From Siphonodentalium dalli (lineage: Eukaryota; Mollusca; Scaphopoda; Gadilida; Siphonodentaliidae), in assembly GCA_032622095.1 (NCBI GenBank), contig CP136061.1, forward strand, positions 131,444,087 through 131,508,086: a stretch of 64,000 bases of DNA. The letters run 5' to 3'. A program made the position numbers and the translations under genes. Positions 22,886 through 34,154 of the stretch are shown here, in pieces (the first letter of the stretch is position 1; every line of letters starts with the position of its first letter). A model generated the notes under the pieces. It was not told the origin of the DNA. It worked only from the letters and a program-made list of their open reading frames with translations, and did not search any database.

Positions 22886-23836
22886 AAAATGAAAGTGTCA
22901 ATGACACTGTAGTTCAACTTGGAAAGGGAATTATTTAATGTATTACAGTCAATGGAGCGATTAGGAATGTGGAAAGTTGAATGTCTAATACTAGTTTATA
23001 GACATGAAGAGAAAAGTAAAATCCAAGATGGATGATGGCGGCCATGTTTTCGGCCGAATGACCCCAAAATGAGTCGTTCCCATCTACATGTCATCGTTAA
23101 CATCCATGACAAATTTTATGACGATCAGACTAAAGGTACGACCTGTAGCCCATGCTAAAGAATTTAGTCATACAAAGAGTAAAATTCAAGATGGCTGCTG
23201 GCGGCCATGTTTTTTGGCCGAATGACCCCAAAATGACTCGTTCCCATCTACATGTCATTATTAACATTCATGACAAATTTTATGATGATCAGACTAAAGG
23301 TACGACATGTAGCCCATGCTAAAGAATTTAGTCATAAAAAGAGTAAAATCCAAGATGGCTGCTGGCGGCCATGTTTTTTGGCCAAATGACCCCAAAATGA
23401 CTCGTTCCCATCTACATGTCAATATTAACATCCATGACAAATTTCATGATGATCAGACGAACAGTACGACCTGTGGCCCATGCTAATGGATTAAATTTTG
23501 AAATCCAAGATGGCCACTGGCGGCCATGTTTTTTGTCTGAATGACCCCAAAATGACTCGTTCCCATTTACATTCCAATTTCAACAGCCATGACAAATTTT
23601 ATGATGATCAGACAAAAGATGGCCACTGGCGGCCATGTTTTTTGTCCGAATGACCCCAAAATTAATCATTCTGGTCTAAATGTTGATGTCAACAGCTATG
23701 ACAAATTTCATAATGATCCGACCAAAGGTACGACCTGTAGCCTGCATTGTTGACGCCTTACGTACACACGCACACACGGACGACAAAGCCATGGCAATAG
23801 CTCAAACTTTACAAAGTAAAGTTGAGGTAAAAAAGG
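22886..23836 (+). mobile_element. Tandem-repeat element, family A (pearl/HINE-like), copy 1, about 5 cores
   Basis: The leader ATGAAAGTGTCAATGACACT then GTAG(C/T)TCAACTTGGAAAGG is followed by units of about 163 bp built around AAGATGGCTGCTGGCGGCCA and 'atgaccccaaaatgactcgttcccatctacatg'. The tail has CACACGCACACACGGACGAC and a terminal hairpin AACTTTACAAAGTAAAGTT then GAG. The start AGCTCAACTT and the end AAGTTGAGCT are inverted repeats, as in Helentron-associated elements. Confidence 0.85.
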
Positions 23837-24084
23837 GCATAATAATTCACATCCATTCAGCGCCTTCGGTAGAACAATACATTTTAATAGTTTGGTCATT
23901 ACTGATGGAGAACATGATCAAGTCATCTGCTTGCCTGCCAAAGCAAAATATCTGTTACTCATTTTATGAGCTATGAGTTCTGATCGGAAGGATGAATTAT
24001 TGAACTTTCCTTGGGTTATTCCGAGGTGAGTATATTCTGCATCTTCTGAGAGCATTCTCACCGAGTTTCCATCGCTGAACAAAA

Positions 24085-24262
24085 CCATGGTGTACTTGCC
24101 GTTCGGCCGCGTGTCAAAATTTGTAACTGCAGTTGAGCACCACAGCTGAAGGGCAAGTACAAAGCGGCCGAACTGCAACTACACAGTGGCCGAAAGACAA
24201 GTACACCGTGGCCCAACTGCAGTTGGCGGGTGGAACTATGGTGTAGTTGCAGATCGGCCATG
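24085..24262. repeat. Cluster of short inverted and direct repeats inside the LINE remnant
   Basis: GTGTACTTG/CAAGTACAC, AACTGCAGTT and (C)GGCCG(A)ACTGCA words recur four or more times in both orientations. The cluster lies between two RT blocks and accounts for a break in the reading frame. Confidence 0.6.
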
Positions 24263-24557
24263 GTGGCAACGCTAACCGTACCGATGTTAAGTGGATACTT
24301 GTTTTGTCCAGCGGGATATGTTGTATTGTTGACATGCGGTCTCGTTAAAGGCAACAACTTTACTTTTTGTATTTAAAAACTGGAAACTCCACTTAACACT
24401 GTAGGTATGACAAATAGAAAACATTGTGTCAAGAACAGCTTTCATGAGTGATACAACTGCGATATTGTCTGCTGCGGTAAGGGCAGAACATGTGATATTG
24501 TCAATGTTCATCCCAAGTTGTGAGTTTGTTAAGCAGGTCGTTAATGTACACCAAATA

Positions 24558-24617
24558 CACTGGGGGTAAGCTGCTCCGTGGGAAGCGGTTCGCTTGTGAT
24601 AAAAGCTCCAGTGCGCA
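24558..24617 (+). repeat. Left terminal inverted repeat, 60 bp
   Basis: Perfect complement of 27100-27159. It starts CACTGGGGG and ends CCAGTGCGCA. Confidence 0.95.
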
Positions 24618-27099
24618 TGAGCGAAGCTCCAATGCGCATCCGGTCAGAAGAAGTTATTTTATTTACAACATTCAAAGAACACAGATTGAAGGTAAGGAAT
24701 AGAAAAGAATTTCCACTGCTGCTCCCTTCTACGATAACATTTATAACAGAATCAGGGACTTTTTGTCACATCTTTGCTCAAAATACCCTACTTTTCCCAG
24801 TTTAGCATTGCTGAAAAGTATTCCCTATGCATTTACTATGGGAAACTACCGAAAGTAACCGGGTGAATAGACCGTATTTAAAAGCTTATTTGAGCGTGAA
24901 CAATATTGAACAATAAAGCTGATACGTCATCTAGTAATCCCCAATCAGTGTCTATGTATTCTGCTCATTTACAACAATGCCAGAAAGCTTTCAAATCATG
25001 ACAAAAAGCCCCAGTGCCATTGCGATAACAGGTTACACATCGTGTGCGCTTGTGATGAAATAAAGCGCCAGTGCGTAGGTGTCATGGAATCGTAATTGAC
25101 TTATTTTGGCAGGATAATCAACATTCTGACAACCGAAAACTACAGAAGGTGGTGTGTGCTTTCCTCAGAGTCATTTTCTTCAATTAGCTTGTGTTTTATG
25201 TTGTAATTTAATATATTATATATCATTTATAACATAAATATCCGAATACGAATGTAATTATGACGATTAAGAATGTAATACAAATGATACGAATGTAATT
25301 ACGATAATTAGACATTAGTATATATAATTACTATAATATAATAATTATATTCATATCATTTGCAGTGCATTCTTCGCAGAACCATAACACCATATGTTTT
25401 GTGGTGATATGGCTTCGTAATTATGATTATTAGACATTTATTTTAGTTGGGAATACGTTGAACTGGTATCGCTATGTTGCTTCAGTGAAAGCTCACACCT
25501 TGATGCAGTATTGGGAGTGTCAGGGACGTGACTAGAGGGTCATGGTTTGGGTGGGTGTCAAACTTCGAATTTCCAACTGTACCCCCCACTTTGGAGCACA
25601 TTTTTATCTCAACTTAAGACTTTCCTTTTGCACACTCTTGAGCTTGAATATTCTGACTGTTACCTGAAACAGGTTTGTAACTGGTTGGAACTCCAACGAT
25701 ATACCCCCATATATTTGAAAGTATCTGAAATATATGTTGTAAATATAAATGTCTTTCAACTCCGGGTGGAGTGCAAATCACGGGGGTCCGGGAATATATA
25801 TGTTTTTAATTTATTATAGTATTTTGAGAAAATAATATGATAAATTAAAACAAAAAATTCCTGGACCCGTATTGCAAATTGATTTGCCCAATATTGCCCA
25901 CCCGCAATGAAGACACTCTACCCACAATTATACCTGACTATCTTGCGCTTATTATTTCATTATTGTCATTTCAGATGTATGCGGGTATGGAAGGGTCAAT
26001 GGAGGATTCAATGATCTTAATGGACCTTTCTGAAAAGATATTAAAATGCATCCATAATTGCATGTATTTGGCATTATTTTTTGCAATTAGTTGATTTTAA
26101 TAACTAAAGCGTCTTTTGAAAAATGTTGTTGTTTTTATTGTTGTTGTTGTTGTTGGAATCTGATTATACGGGGACCACCTGATCGGATTGTCTGCCTTTA
26201 ATAGGTCATGCATGCCGTTTTCGTGCCATTTATATATAATGGCACATCCATATTGTGTTATGACTTAATACACAAGCCGCATATCAACAATTATTTTGCA
26301 ATATTAATTATGCGAATACATGCATGCCATGGTCAATCTCCCACATCATAATATGCATACATGATCAACCCACTATTCGAAATCAATTAGGCTGACAACA
26401 AACGAATAGTTTTAATTATATCCGTACAATAACATGTGAATCACACAGGACTGCATGTACATTCAAATACATATCGATTGGAGTATATAATAGGATATAC
26501 TATTGGTATATAACTGATAATTCACGGAAACACCACACGATAATTGTCATGTTTTAGGCTCCAATAATGCCAATGTGATTGAAATAATAAATACGAACTT
26601 GTTTCGATCGTTTTCACCTCTGCAATTCCCTAAATCTCTTGTTAAATGCGCACTGGAGCCCTCCAGTCCGGCGGTCTACGCGCTGGCGCTTATCGAAATA
26701 CGAACTGGAGCGTCCACGTGGTGGTGTTAAAATGCATTTTTCTCAGTATTTAGTTGTTTGAGACACCAACGCCAACAACAATCGCATGGCGGAGATGTTT
26801 GTTATAGCAATTGATACGGGACATTATTCAGATTATTTCGTTTTCATACATAAAATATCATGTTATTAAGAATTTTCTCGTTACACAATCGGGTTTTGAA
26901 GTGATAAATCAGCTGCTTCTGCATGGTATGGAAATGTGTTCGAATAAATGCGATATATAAATCACAGTTGAAGCATGTTGGTCATTTGTGACCGACGTTC
27001 CATAGAATAATGCTGTTTATAGAGATAATACGTACCATTTTGAATACTTCAGTTTCCTTTTTCACAAAATAATCACAGACGCACCGTCGCATTGTAAAC

Positions 27100-27159
27100 T
27101 GCGCACTGGAGCTTTTATCACAAGCGAACCGCTTCCCACGGAGCAGCTTACCCCCAGTG
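27100..27159 (-). repeat. Right terminal inverted repeat, 60 bp
   Basis: Perfect complement of 24558-24617. It is followed by the target duplication AAATA. Confidence 0.95.
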
Positions 27160-27789
27160 AAATAGAAGAATGGTGAACTGATGGCTCCCTGGTGCATTCC
27201 TTGGGAGATTGGAAATGGTGCCGAAATACCACCGTTGTATTGAATTTTTTCTGGAGCAATCCTTATGCAAGTTACTTATTATCCGGGGAAATTTACCTGG
27301 GATTTTATCTTGGAGTTTAAACAATAGACCTGAATGCCATATGCAGTTGAAGGCCTTCACTGAATCGAGTAAATACACAAAGGAACGAGATCACATATCA
27401 AATGTAAATGTAACTGCTTCCTGCAGTTGGAATGATGTCATTGGACAGCTGATTTTTTTCTGAAAACCATTCTGTTGATCACTCAGAAAGTCGACACAGA
27501 GGGCTTCCCCACATGTGGTTCATAATAATGGCCTCAAAAACTTTGTATAGTACTGATAATAGTGTTATCGCACGGTAACTCTCAGGCAGATGGTGTTATT
27601 TTGGTTCCCCTTTAAACCAACGGATATCCAAGTCACCAACCAATAGAATCATTTGTATAATAACTGGAAATATTGTATTATTCCCGAAAATTACAATCTG
27701 CAGGTTTAGCGGGCTGCCGTGGTGAATGTAAAATTATATTATGCCTGCTAAAGCATTAAAGCTTATTCTGCAGTTTTAATGGAACTAAC

Positions 27790-27852
27790 CTCCTTTGACC
27801 ACATTCCGTCATCAGCATTGCTCTCAACACCAGAGAGGGCACAGCACATAAC
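27790..27852 (-). CDS. Tudor gene exon 10: SN-like part of Tudor 2
   Basis: This 63-nt exon (21 codons, phase 0 at both ends) has acceptor AATATTAG and donor GAG|GTTAGT. It reads VMCCALSGVESNADDGMWSK plus E, equivalent to the 'A-x-x-C-x-L-x-G-I-x-P-...-W-S' segment. It is too short to stand alone; the match to the same position in Tudor 1, together with the splice sites and phase, makes it convincing. Confidence 0.85.
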
Positions 27853-28436
27853 CTAATATTAAAAAAACAGAGAAAGACTATATTAAAAATATCAAAAAAA
27901 TTGTTAGGATATGATGATAGCTTCTATAAGAGTGTTATATTTATCCTAGGTTCATCAATAGCTCTGAACAAAACAATGTCCGAGACTGATAAATGCCTTC
28001 ATTGTCACTCATGATCTCTGTAGCATGTGATTTATTTAACAACATACACAGGAAATGAGCATTATACAAGACAGTCAATGACTGTGGGGTCGCTCACCAG
28101 ACTGCAAAGACTGATAAGACTGGGACTCTGGAGACCAAAACAGTCAGCACTTTTCATAATCACTTTAAAAGAAGTAGATTTAAACAGGATATGTGGCTAG
28201 AGAGACTAAGTATGTAGATTGGTGAAAATCCACCTTGAAATTGCCAACTGTACACTACTGATCACCCCCCATTTAAAAACAAATCTGAATTGCAGTCAAG
28301 GAAGAACATTCCATTCTATATAAGCCAAATAGTTCTTGCAAAACATATTTTAAGAATTACTATGCAGTGAAAAAGTTAAGTCTCTGGCTCTGCCCTTATT
28401 TGACTTTGTGATCCCATTTTCACAAATCTGATAAGG

Positions 28437-28680
28437 ATAAGATTTAAGTTCCCCAGTTGAAGTTGGTGATATTCACCCATTGGGCACCTCATTTATGAAT
28501 TTTATCTTCTGCAAGTTAGGGGATATAGAAACTTCCTAGAAGGGAAATTTAACTAACAACAATGTAAATTTGATACTGTAGATACTTCCCAGAAGATGAG
28601 GCCTAAGCAGAATGAGGTCTCCAGAAGGTGAATTTGGTTATGCTAGCCCGCTGTGTGGGATAGCATCACAAAAAGCGTGT
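28437..28680 (+). repeat. Direct repeat of about 245 bp, copy 1, ending in an H2 half hairpin
   Basis: It begins 'aggataagatttaagttccccagttgaagttgg' and runs to 'gatactgtagatacttcccagaagatgaggcctaagcagaatgagg'. It repeats at 28890-29156 with few changes. The H2 hairpin at its end is cut after 'gggatagcatcac'. Confidence 0.8.
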
Positions 28681-28770
28681 ATGTTCCTACATTGTGCATG
28701 CCTGGCCTCAAGCAACACAATGTATTATACAATCAAGCCTTGAAATAGTGTGAAAGTGTGTCTGTCATTT

Positions 28771-28863
28771 GCAGAATGAGGTCCCCAGAGGGTGAATTTA
28801 GTGATGCTATCCCGCACAGCGGGCTAGCATCACTAAATTCACCCTCTGGGGACCTCATTCTGC
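28771..28863. repeat. Foldback hairpin, family H2, near-perfect 93-bp palindrome
   Basis: GCAGAATGAGGTCCCCAGAG through 'ggtgaatttagtgatgcta' is mirrored exactly on the other arm around 'tcccgcacagcggg'. This is the cleanest copy in the window. Confidence 0.9.
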
Positions 28864-28889
28864 TAGGGCCCCCAACTGCTATGGCAGAC

Positions 28890-29156
28890 CTAGGATAAGA
28901 TTGAAGTTCCCCAGTTGAAGTTGGTGATGTTCACCCATTGGGCACCTCAATTAGGAATTTATCTTCTGCAAATTAGGGGATATAGAAACTTCCTAGAAGG
29001 GAAATGTAACTAACAACAATGTTAATTTGATACTATAGATACTTCCCAGAAGATGAGGCCTAAGCAGAATGAGGTCTCCAGATGGTGAATTTGGTGATGC
29101 TAGGCCGCTGTGTGGGATAGCATCACTAAATTCACCCTCAGGGGACCTCATTCTGC
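28890..29156 (+). repeat. Direct repeat of about 245 bp, copy 2, with complete H2 hairpin (29063-29156)
   Basis: Same order as 28437-28680, but the hairpin is complete, ending 'caggggacctcattctgc'. The pair shows that the hairpin belongs to the end of a larger element. Confidence 0.8.
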
Positions 29157-29639
29157 AAATGACATTAGTCCTGATATGAACAATACATGAGAGATTGGGA
29201 ATTAATGACATCTAGCAAATCTGCAGGAATGTTTATAAACATATCAAGATTGACATGATTGTGTAGGCATACCCAGCATATATACAGTTACAGCCAAAGT
29301 AAATACTTCTTATTAATGATTCTGTCAAGAATTTGAGTAAATTTTATTTTTGAGACCAGGCCAGGGTGGCAGAAGCAGTGCACTTGAATGAAGGGCCAGG
29401 GGCCACAACCTACATAAATGTAATGGCATTAGTTTTTCAATTATCAAAAAATGTTAAACAATATATATATATATTAAATTGACCATGGAGTTAAATACAC
29501 TTTTTTTTTTTTTTTTTTAAATATTCTAATAAAAAAAAACAATTCCACAGTTTTTTTAAATATTCTTTTATTTTTTAATATATCATTTCTTTTCTATTCT
29601 TTTCTTTTTTGGTTAAAGAGTTTAATCTGAATTTTTTTT

Positions 29640-30207
29640 TTCTGAGTTATGTCCCTGGCCCCACCCACATTTGACCCAGTGACCTCATTTGAACAAATCT
29701 GAACCCCAGTCAACCAATGATCCTTCATACCAAATATGAACCCATTTGGCATGATGGTATTCGAGAAGATATTTAAAAGAATTACTATGGAGGGAAAGAG
29801 TTATGGCCCTGGTTTCTCAACTAATCAACCTGGTGACCTCATTTGAACAAATCTGGATGTGAGTCACCTAGGGAACATCCACACCAAATATGAACCCATT
29901 AGGCCTTATGGTTCTGGAAAAGAAGTCGTTATAAGAATTACTATGAAGGAATAGAGTTGTGGCCCTGCTTTCGCAACTATTTGACCCAGTGACCTCATTT
30001 GAACAAATCTGAATGAGAGTCACCTAGGGAACATCCACACCAAATATGAACCAATTCGGCCCAATGGAACTTTAGAAGAAGATGTTCAAAGAATTGTTGA
30101 CGGACGGATGGACGGATGGACGGAAGGACGGATGGACGGACGGATGGACGGACGAGGAGTGATGACTATAGCTCCACCGGAGACGTCGTCTCAGGTGAGC
30201 TAAAAAG
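29640..30207 (+). mobile_element. Tandem-repeat element, family B, about three cores
   Basis: Cores of about 160-170 bp start near 29675, 29837 and 29990 ('gacctcatttgaacaaatctgaa'). They are followed by (GGACGGAT)n at 30100-30155 and the terminal block TGACTATAGCTCCACCGGAG then 'tctcaggtgagctaaaaag'. A partial core lies at 28380-28440. Confidence 0.75.
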
Positions 30208-30689
30208 TTCTGGATGCGTTAATATCAACATGTACTCATATTTTCAAAGGAGACTGGTATAGTGATGTCCAAAAATGGCCAATAATAGCCCATCGGATAA
30301 ACATCGGACCTTGCAGTTGAACATCAGCTTTTGCTGATTACCAAAAAATAATAAACTTTGCCCTATAGCCAGCGTATTGAATGCAAAAGCAGTTGTAGCA
30401 GTTTAAAAAGAAGCTATTGTCATCATCCAAATTGTCTAATATGGTTCTAGTTAAGCATGCCATGGAATATGAAGTTATTGGTTCAATCGCGTGGACACGA
30501 AAGACTCACAGAAAGCTTTAAACAGCTGAGTGAGCTGACCTCATGACATAGTTTCATGTCGAGAGCATGCCATCACGTCACCACAGGACATGTTGTGTCA
30601 AGACCTTGATAAATACATTAGCACAGTAACTGAATTAGTACAGTCGCGGTCAGGACTATCTTCAATAACACCCGATGTGAGGGGGAGCA

Positions 30690-31900
30690 TTGCATATTAT
30701 CCAAATGAAGACGATTTTGGGAAAAATGTCAGGGATGTGCTCACGCCGGGCGGCGCCGGGCGGGGGCACCCACCACTCAAAAAGATCGCCCGGGAGTGAC
30801 TACGTTTTCAAACCGGTGCGCCCGGCACATTTTTACGACCACAACTGTACTCGCATTGTAAATTGTGCGGAGTTCTCTTGATGAAAACGACATCTTGCAT
30901 GTCTGATAGCGACGACATGTTGCCGTCTGTGGCATTTTAATGCCTCCTATAAAGCACGTGGGGAGCCTTGATTAATGAGGTGTCAAAAGGTCTGCGATGA
31001 CCGGTGAATTTTATTACAAAGAGACGACATAATCAAATATGTTTCCGCGCGTGCTGACCTGAAGTCACGCGCTGGAGTTAAAAGTCCCGGGTTGAATTTG
31101 GAATGCTCAGTTTCAATGATCCTAAGCCAAAACGATGTCGTTATTGAAATTTTTCATTCAAACTTCGAAAAGTAAAAAGCTCAAATCATGTCTCAGAAAC
31201 CGCATGGTGGAGGAAACGTTAGACGCGGTCATGCGTATAGTAATTGAAGGACCGCCCCCTTCCACGGCACGGTTAAACTGTGAGCAGACGGAAAGAATAG
31301 GCGATTAAAAGTCCATTCCATGAAAGTGTGACGTAACAGAAGTTGTATAAACATTGTAAATATACGTCACTGTGTATAGAAAAAAGAAGGAAATCACGTG
31401 GGAAATATGACATGACGCGATTAGTACTCAGGCGATGATTGGCACGTGTTCGTGTGACGCTGTTGTTAGTTCTCTCCCAGACAGCCTTTGATATAATGCC
31501 GCCGTTTCAGTTTACTGTACCGGATTAACTTGTTAAATAATTGGATTTATATAAAGAATATGCAGAGGATCTTATACCGGGTGAGTTACACTGACTTTCA
31601 AATTATGTTCGCCCAAATTTTAAATATGAAATGTCCCTATTTTATGATAATTTGTCAGAGACCTTGTGGTGTATTTTACACCTGAAATGCAAGGAAAACG
31701 CATTTGCTGGCGCTAATAATCCAAATTTTCTTCCGATTGGGCGAACCATGGTCCCCCAATCGAACCGATGACCCTCCCGCCCGGGACTATTTTGGTTCTG
31801 CAATTTTTTTCCAAACAAAAAGTTTTTAAGTGTGCTTCTATTATGTAATAGATATGCACTTAGCTATTGGTAGGGGGGTTTGAGTTCACCATCAGTCAAT
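30690..31900. other. CpG- and GC-rich stretch, no gene recognised
   Basis: It is richer in CG than anything else in the window. It contains GCCGGGCGGCGCCGGGCGGG and an inverted relative GTGCGCCCGGCAC 60-70 bp later, several CACGTG/TGACGTA words, and a candidate donor near 31580 (ACCGGGTGAGTTAC). It could be a transposon promoter or first exon. I cannot assign it. Confidence 0.4.
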
Positions 31901-32179
31901 AATGAGGGATGACACCAATGGGTAATAAAAAGGTCAGCTTGCTAAATGTTTTCATCAAGGATCTATCAATGCACATTGACATGGAAAGGCTCACATTTAA
32001 ATAGTTCTATTAAAAATGATTTATTCAACCTGATATAAATGAAAATATAACACAATAATAAATTCTTCACATAAATGTAAACTCTTCACTGAACTCTTCA
32101 AATAAATATCGACTATTCAAAAAACAATAATAAAATAAAACAAAGGTGTTAAAACAAACTTTGACCGATTTCAACAATA

Positions 32180-32610
32180 TTCGGTATATGGGTCTAGAAA
32201 AAATATGGCCGCTGGCAGCCATCTTGAATTTTACTCTTTGCATCACTAAATCCTTTAACACACCCTGCAGAGCTTATCCCTCATCCGTTCATCACCAAAC
32301 TTTATATGGATCTTTGGTGTGACCTCTCGATGGGTGCCTACCATTTTTTCCCAAATTTTGTAAAAAAAAACATGGCTGCCAGTGGCCATCTTGTATTTTA
32401 CTCTTTGTATGACCAAACCCTTTAGCACACCTTACAGGTCACATTTCTCATCCAATCATCATCAAACTTCATATGGATCTTCGACGTGACCTCTAGATGG
32501 GAGCCTCCATTTTTCCCCCAAAATTTGCTTAAAACAAAAATGGCCACCAGCAGCCATCTTGGATTTCAAATGTCAATCCATCAGCACACCCTACAGCCGA
32601 CATTTATTGG
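32180..32610 (-). mobile_element. Tandem-repeat element, family A type cores in reverse orientation
   Basis: Three diverged units carry GGCAGCCATCTTGAATTTTA or a similar word plus 'ctctttgcatcactaaatcctttaacacaccctgcag', the complement of the family A core. They are more diverged than the three plus-strand arrays. Confidence 0.7.
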
Positions 32611-33682
32611 AGAATTGTTTTGAAACTTTACAGTCTTGTTGGTAAATAAAAAGTAGAAATGCTTCTATAATCATGATACGGAACATTGATCGGATAAGAT
32701 CAGGATAACTGAATAAAATAGTCATTTGAAGCAGTTTGAAGGGGGTGAGTCCCTATCCCAGAATTGAACAAAATTAAAACTAGGGGGTGGTGGGTACCCA
32801 GAGGGCGGGGAAAAAAACTTCGTGCCTAGTGTCCGGAAATTTTTTCCTGACCCCTTGTTGTAGGCGGAACTAAAAGCTTGCAAGTTGTTCAAAGACATAA
32901 CATAACAATGCAATGTAACAATGTAAATGGGAAATCTCAGACAAATATGATAGCAATTATTATCCATCAATCTAAATTTAGTTAATAATCATCACCATTC
33001 TGTACATTGTTGCAAGTTACGCATAGTCAGTCACAACTCAAAAACACTGCGCACACATGCTTCCCGGGTGTTCATAATGTTACTCGGTATAGTCACCAAT
33101 CTGAGTTGGCACCTGTGATCTCTTTGATCTTTTTATCAAAACAACTATCAAAGACAGCGTGCAGCAGAAGCAGTTTCGCGACAGTGTGTTTATCGTTCTT
33201 TGATGTATTTGGCTTTGAAAATGGACCAGCGATAGGGAGTTCAATGAGTGTATATGGGAACATACAGCAAGATACCGTCCATATATATCGGAATCGGACA
33301 TCGGCTTAATCAGATCATATCAGATAATATCTGATCTGATTGATCCGATTTCCAATTCTGATATATATGTACATTATGTTGGCGTATGTTTCCATATACA
33401 CTAAATCAGTTAATCGGTCAGAGAGGTCTTTTCATTATCGGAACATCACCAGACTAGTAGTAGCACTATGTGGATTTATGGTCTTCACAACTAATATTCA
33501 AGAAAGACATACATGCAAAATAAAAAGATTCCAATGTATTCTTTTAGAACAAATTGAGAGAATCTACTCAGTAACAAAGACTTAACATATTTTAACCCTA
33601 CCATGAAAAGCCATGACAGGAAATTCCTAACAATATTGATCTTGACTTTCTAAGCCAGTGCTCCCTATGGGAGACTCACATA

Positions 33683-33885
33683 CAGTAATGCCCTAAGTAA
33701 TCGACTCCATAGCCACAGCAGAATTATGGGTAACTTTTCAGGAATTAGTCGGAAATATGGCTTGTTGCCATTCATCGGAAAGCTCTCCCCCGATGAATGG
33801 CAACAAGCCATATTTCCGACTAAATCCTGAAAAGTTACCCATAATTCTGCTGTGGTTATGGAGTCAATTACTTAGGGCATTACTG
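33683..33885. mobile_element. Palindromic TA-flanked MITE, copy 2 (203 bp), nested
   Basis: The ends CAGTAATGCCCTAAGTAATC pair with their complement; the arms run to 'gaaagctctcccccgatga'. It is inserted within a GGGAGCCTCAC-type MITE (compare 14448-14580): 'gggagactcacata' on the left, 'atataagagaatgcactggc' on the right. TA is on the left; the right copy has one changed base. Confidence 0.88.
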
Positions 33886-33978
33886 AATATAAGAGAATGC
33901 ACTGGCACAGGATCATTAATGCTGCACCAGTGCAGCTCCCATAAACAGAGAGATTAATTTTGCATATTATATGAGTAC

Positions 33979-34154
33979 CTGTGATGGTAGAACAAGGAAT
34001 GCATCCAGAAGTTTTCTGATCTTGCTGTAATGAACTCTCTGATTGTATCCATAGTCGACATAATACACTTCAACATATTTGTCTCCGGGTAATGCAGTGA
34101 TGAAAGCTCTGTACCAAACTCCTTCATATCCACCCTGCGACGCACACACCATAT
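33979..34154 (-). CDS. Tudor gene exon 9: Tudor 2 barrel, DYGY in place of DYGN
   Basis: This 176-nt exon has acceptor GATTTCAG and donor CACAG|GTACTC. It reads MVCASQGGYEGVWYRAFITA, then PGDKYVEVYYVDYGYNQRVH and YSKIRKLLDAFLVLPSQ. The fold signature is clear, but two cage positions differ from a methylarginine-binding Tudor. The Asn of DYGN is Tyr, and the first aromatic (F740 in SND1) is Ser or Gln. Ligand binding by Tudor 2 may be lost or changed. Confidence 0.93.

Larger units (their letters stand above)
24558..27159. mobile_element. 2602-bp DNA transposon with perfect 60-bp inverted ends and 5-bp target duplication
   Basis: Both ends read CACTGGGGGTAAGCTGCTCC inward and stay identical for 60 bp. 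AAATA flanks both sides (24553-24557 and 27160-27164). Subterminal copies of (G)CTCCAGTGCGCAT lie at both ends (24605, 24626, about 25067; inverted near 26650, 26680 and 26700). Removing the element and one AAATA brings the RT codons for SPFFY directly next to LVYINDL in frame, which fixes the borders. No transposase was recognised in the small internal frames, so it is probably non-autonomous. The 5-bp duplication and CAC start are compatible with Transib-like or CMC/Chapaev-like groups; the superfamily is unresolved. Confidence 0.92.
23918..27600 (-). pseudogene. LINE-type reverse transcriptase remnant, split by a 2.6-kb transposon
   Basis: The minus strand, 5' to 3', shows RT blocks in order. 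First comes LPESYRAITLLSVLYKVFE (near 27560), then LLDSVKAFNCIWHSGLLFKL (near 27340), then QGMHQGAISSPFFY (ending at the insertion). After the insertion it resumes with LVYINDLLNKL (24552 downward), then SALTAADNIAVVSL, then YSVKWSFQFLNTKSKVVAF, and finally EDAEYTHLGITQGKF. The catalytic YADD box is degenerate (AADN) and there are frameshifts and stops, so it is dead. No endonuclease domain was found. A segment upstream (27610-27770) recurs at 48385-48560 and may be more of the same family. Confidence 0.85.
30262..33310 (+). mobile_element. hAT-like repeat, copy 1, split by about 2 kb
   Basis: Blocks 30262-30690 and about 32870-33310 match, in order, the continuous copy at 48597-49700. They begin near 'ggccaataatagcccatcgg' and end near 'atatatcggaatcggacatcgg'. 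The CCGAT/ATCGG-rich ends are typical of some hAT elements, but no 8-bp target duplication was confirmed. Confidence 0.55.

Noticed and set aside
30450-30500. tRNA-like B box (GGTTCAATC) suggesting a second SINE
   Set aside because: The matching A box is poor and the same text occurs at the same place in the hAT-like repeat copy at 48.9 kb, without a SINE tail.
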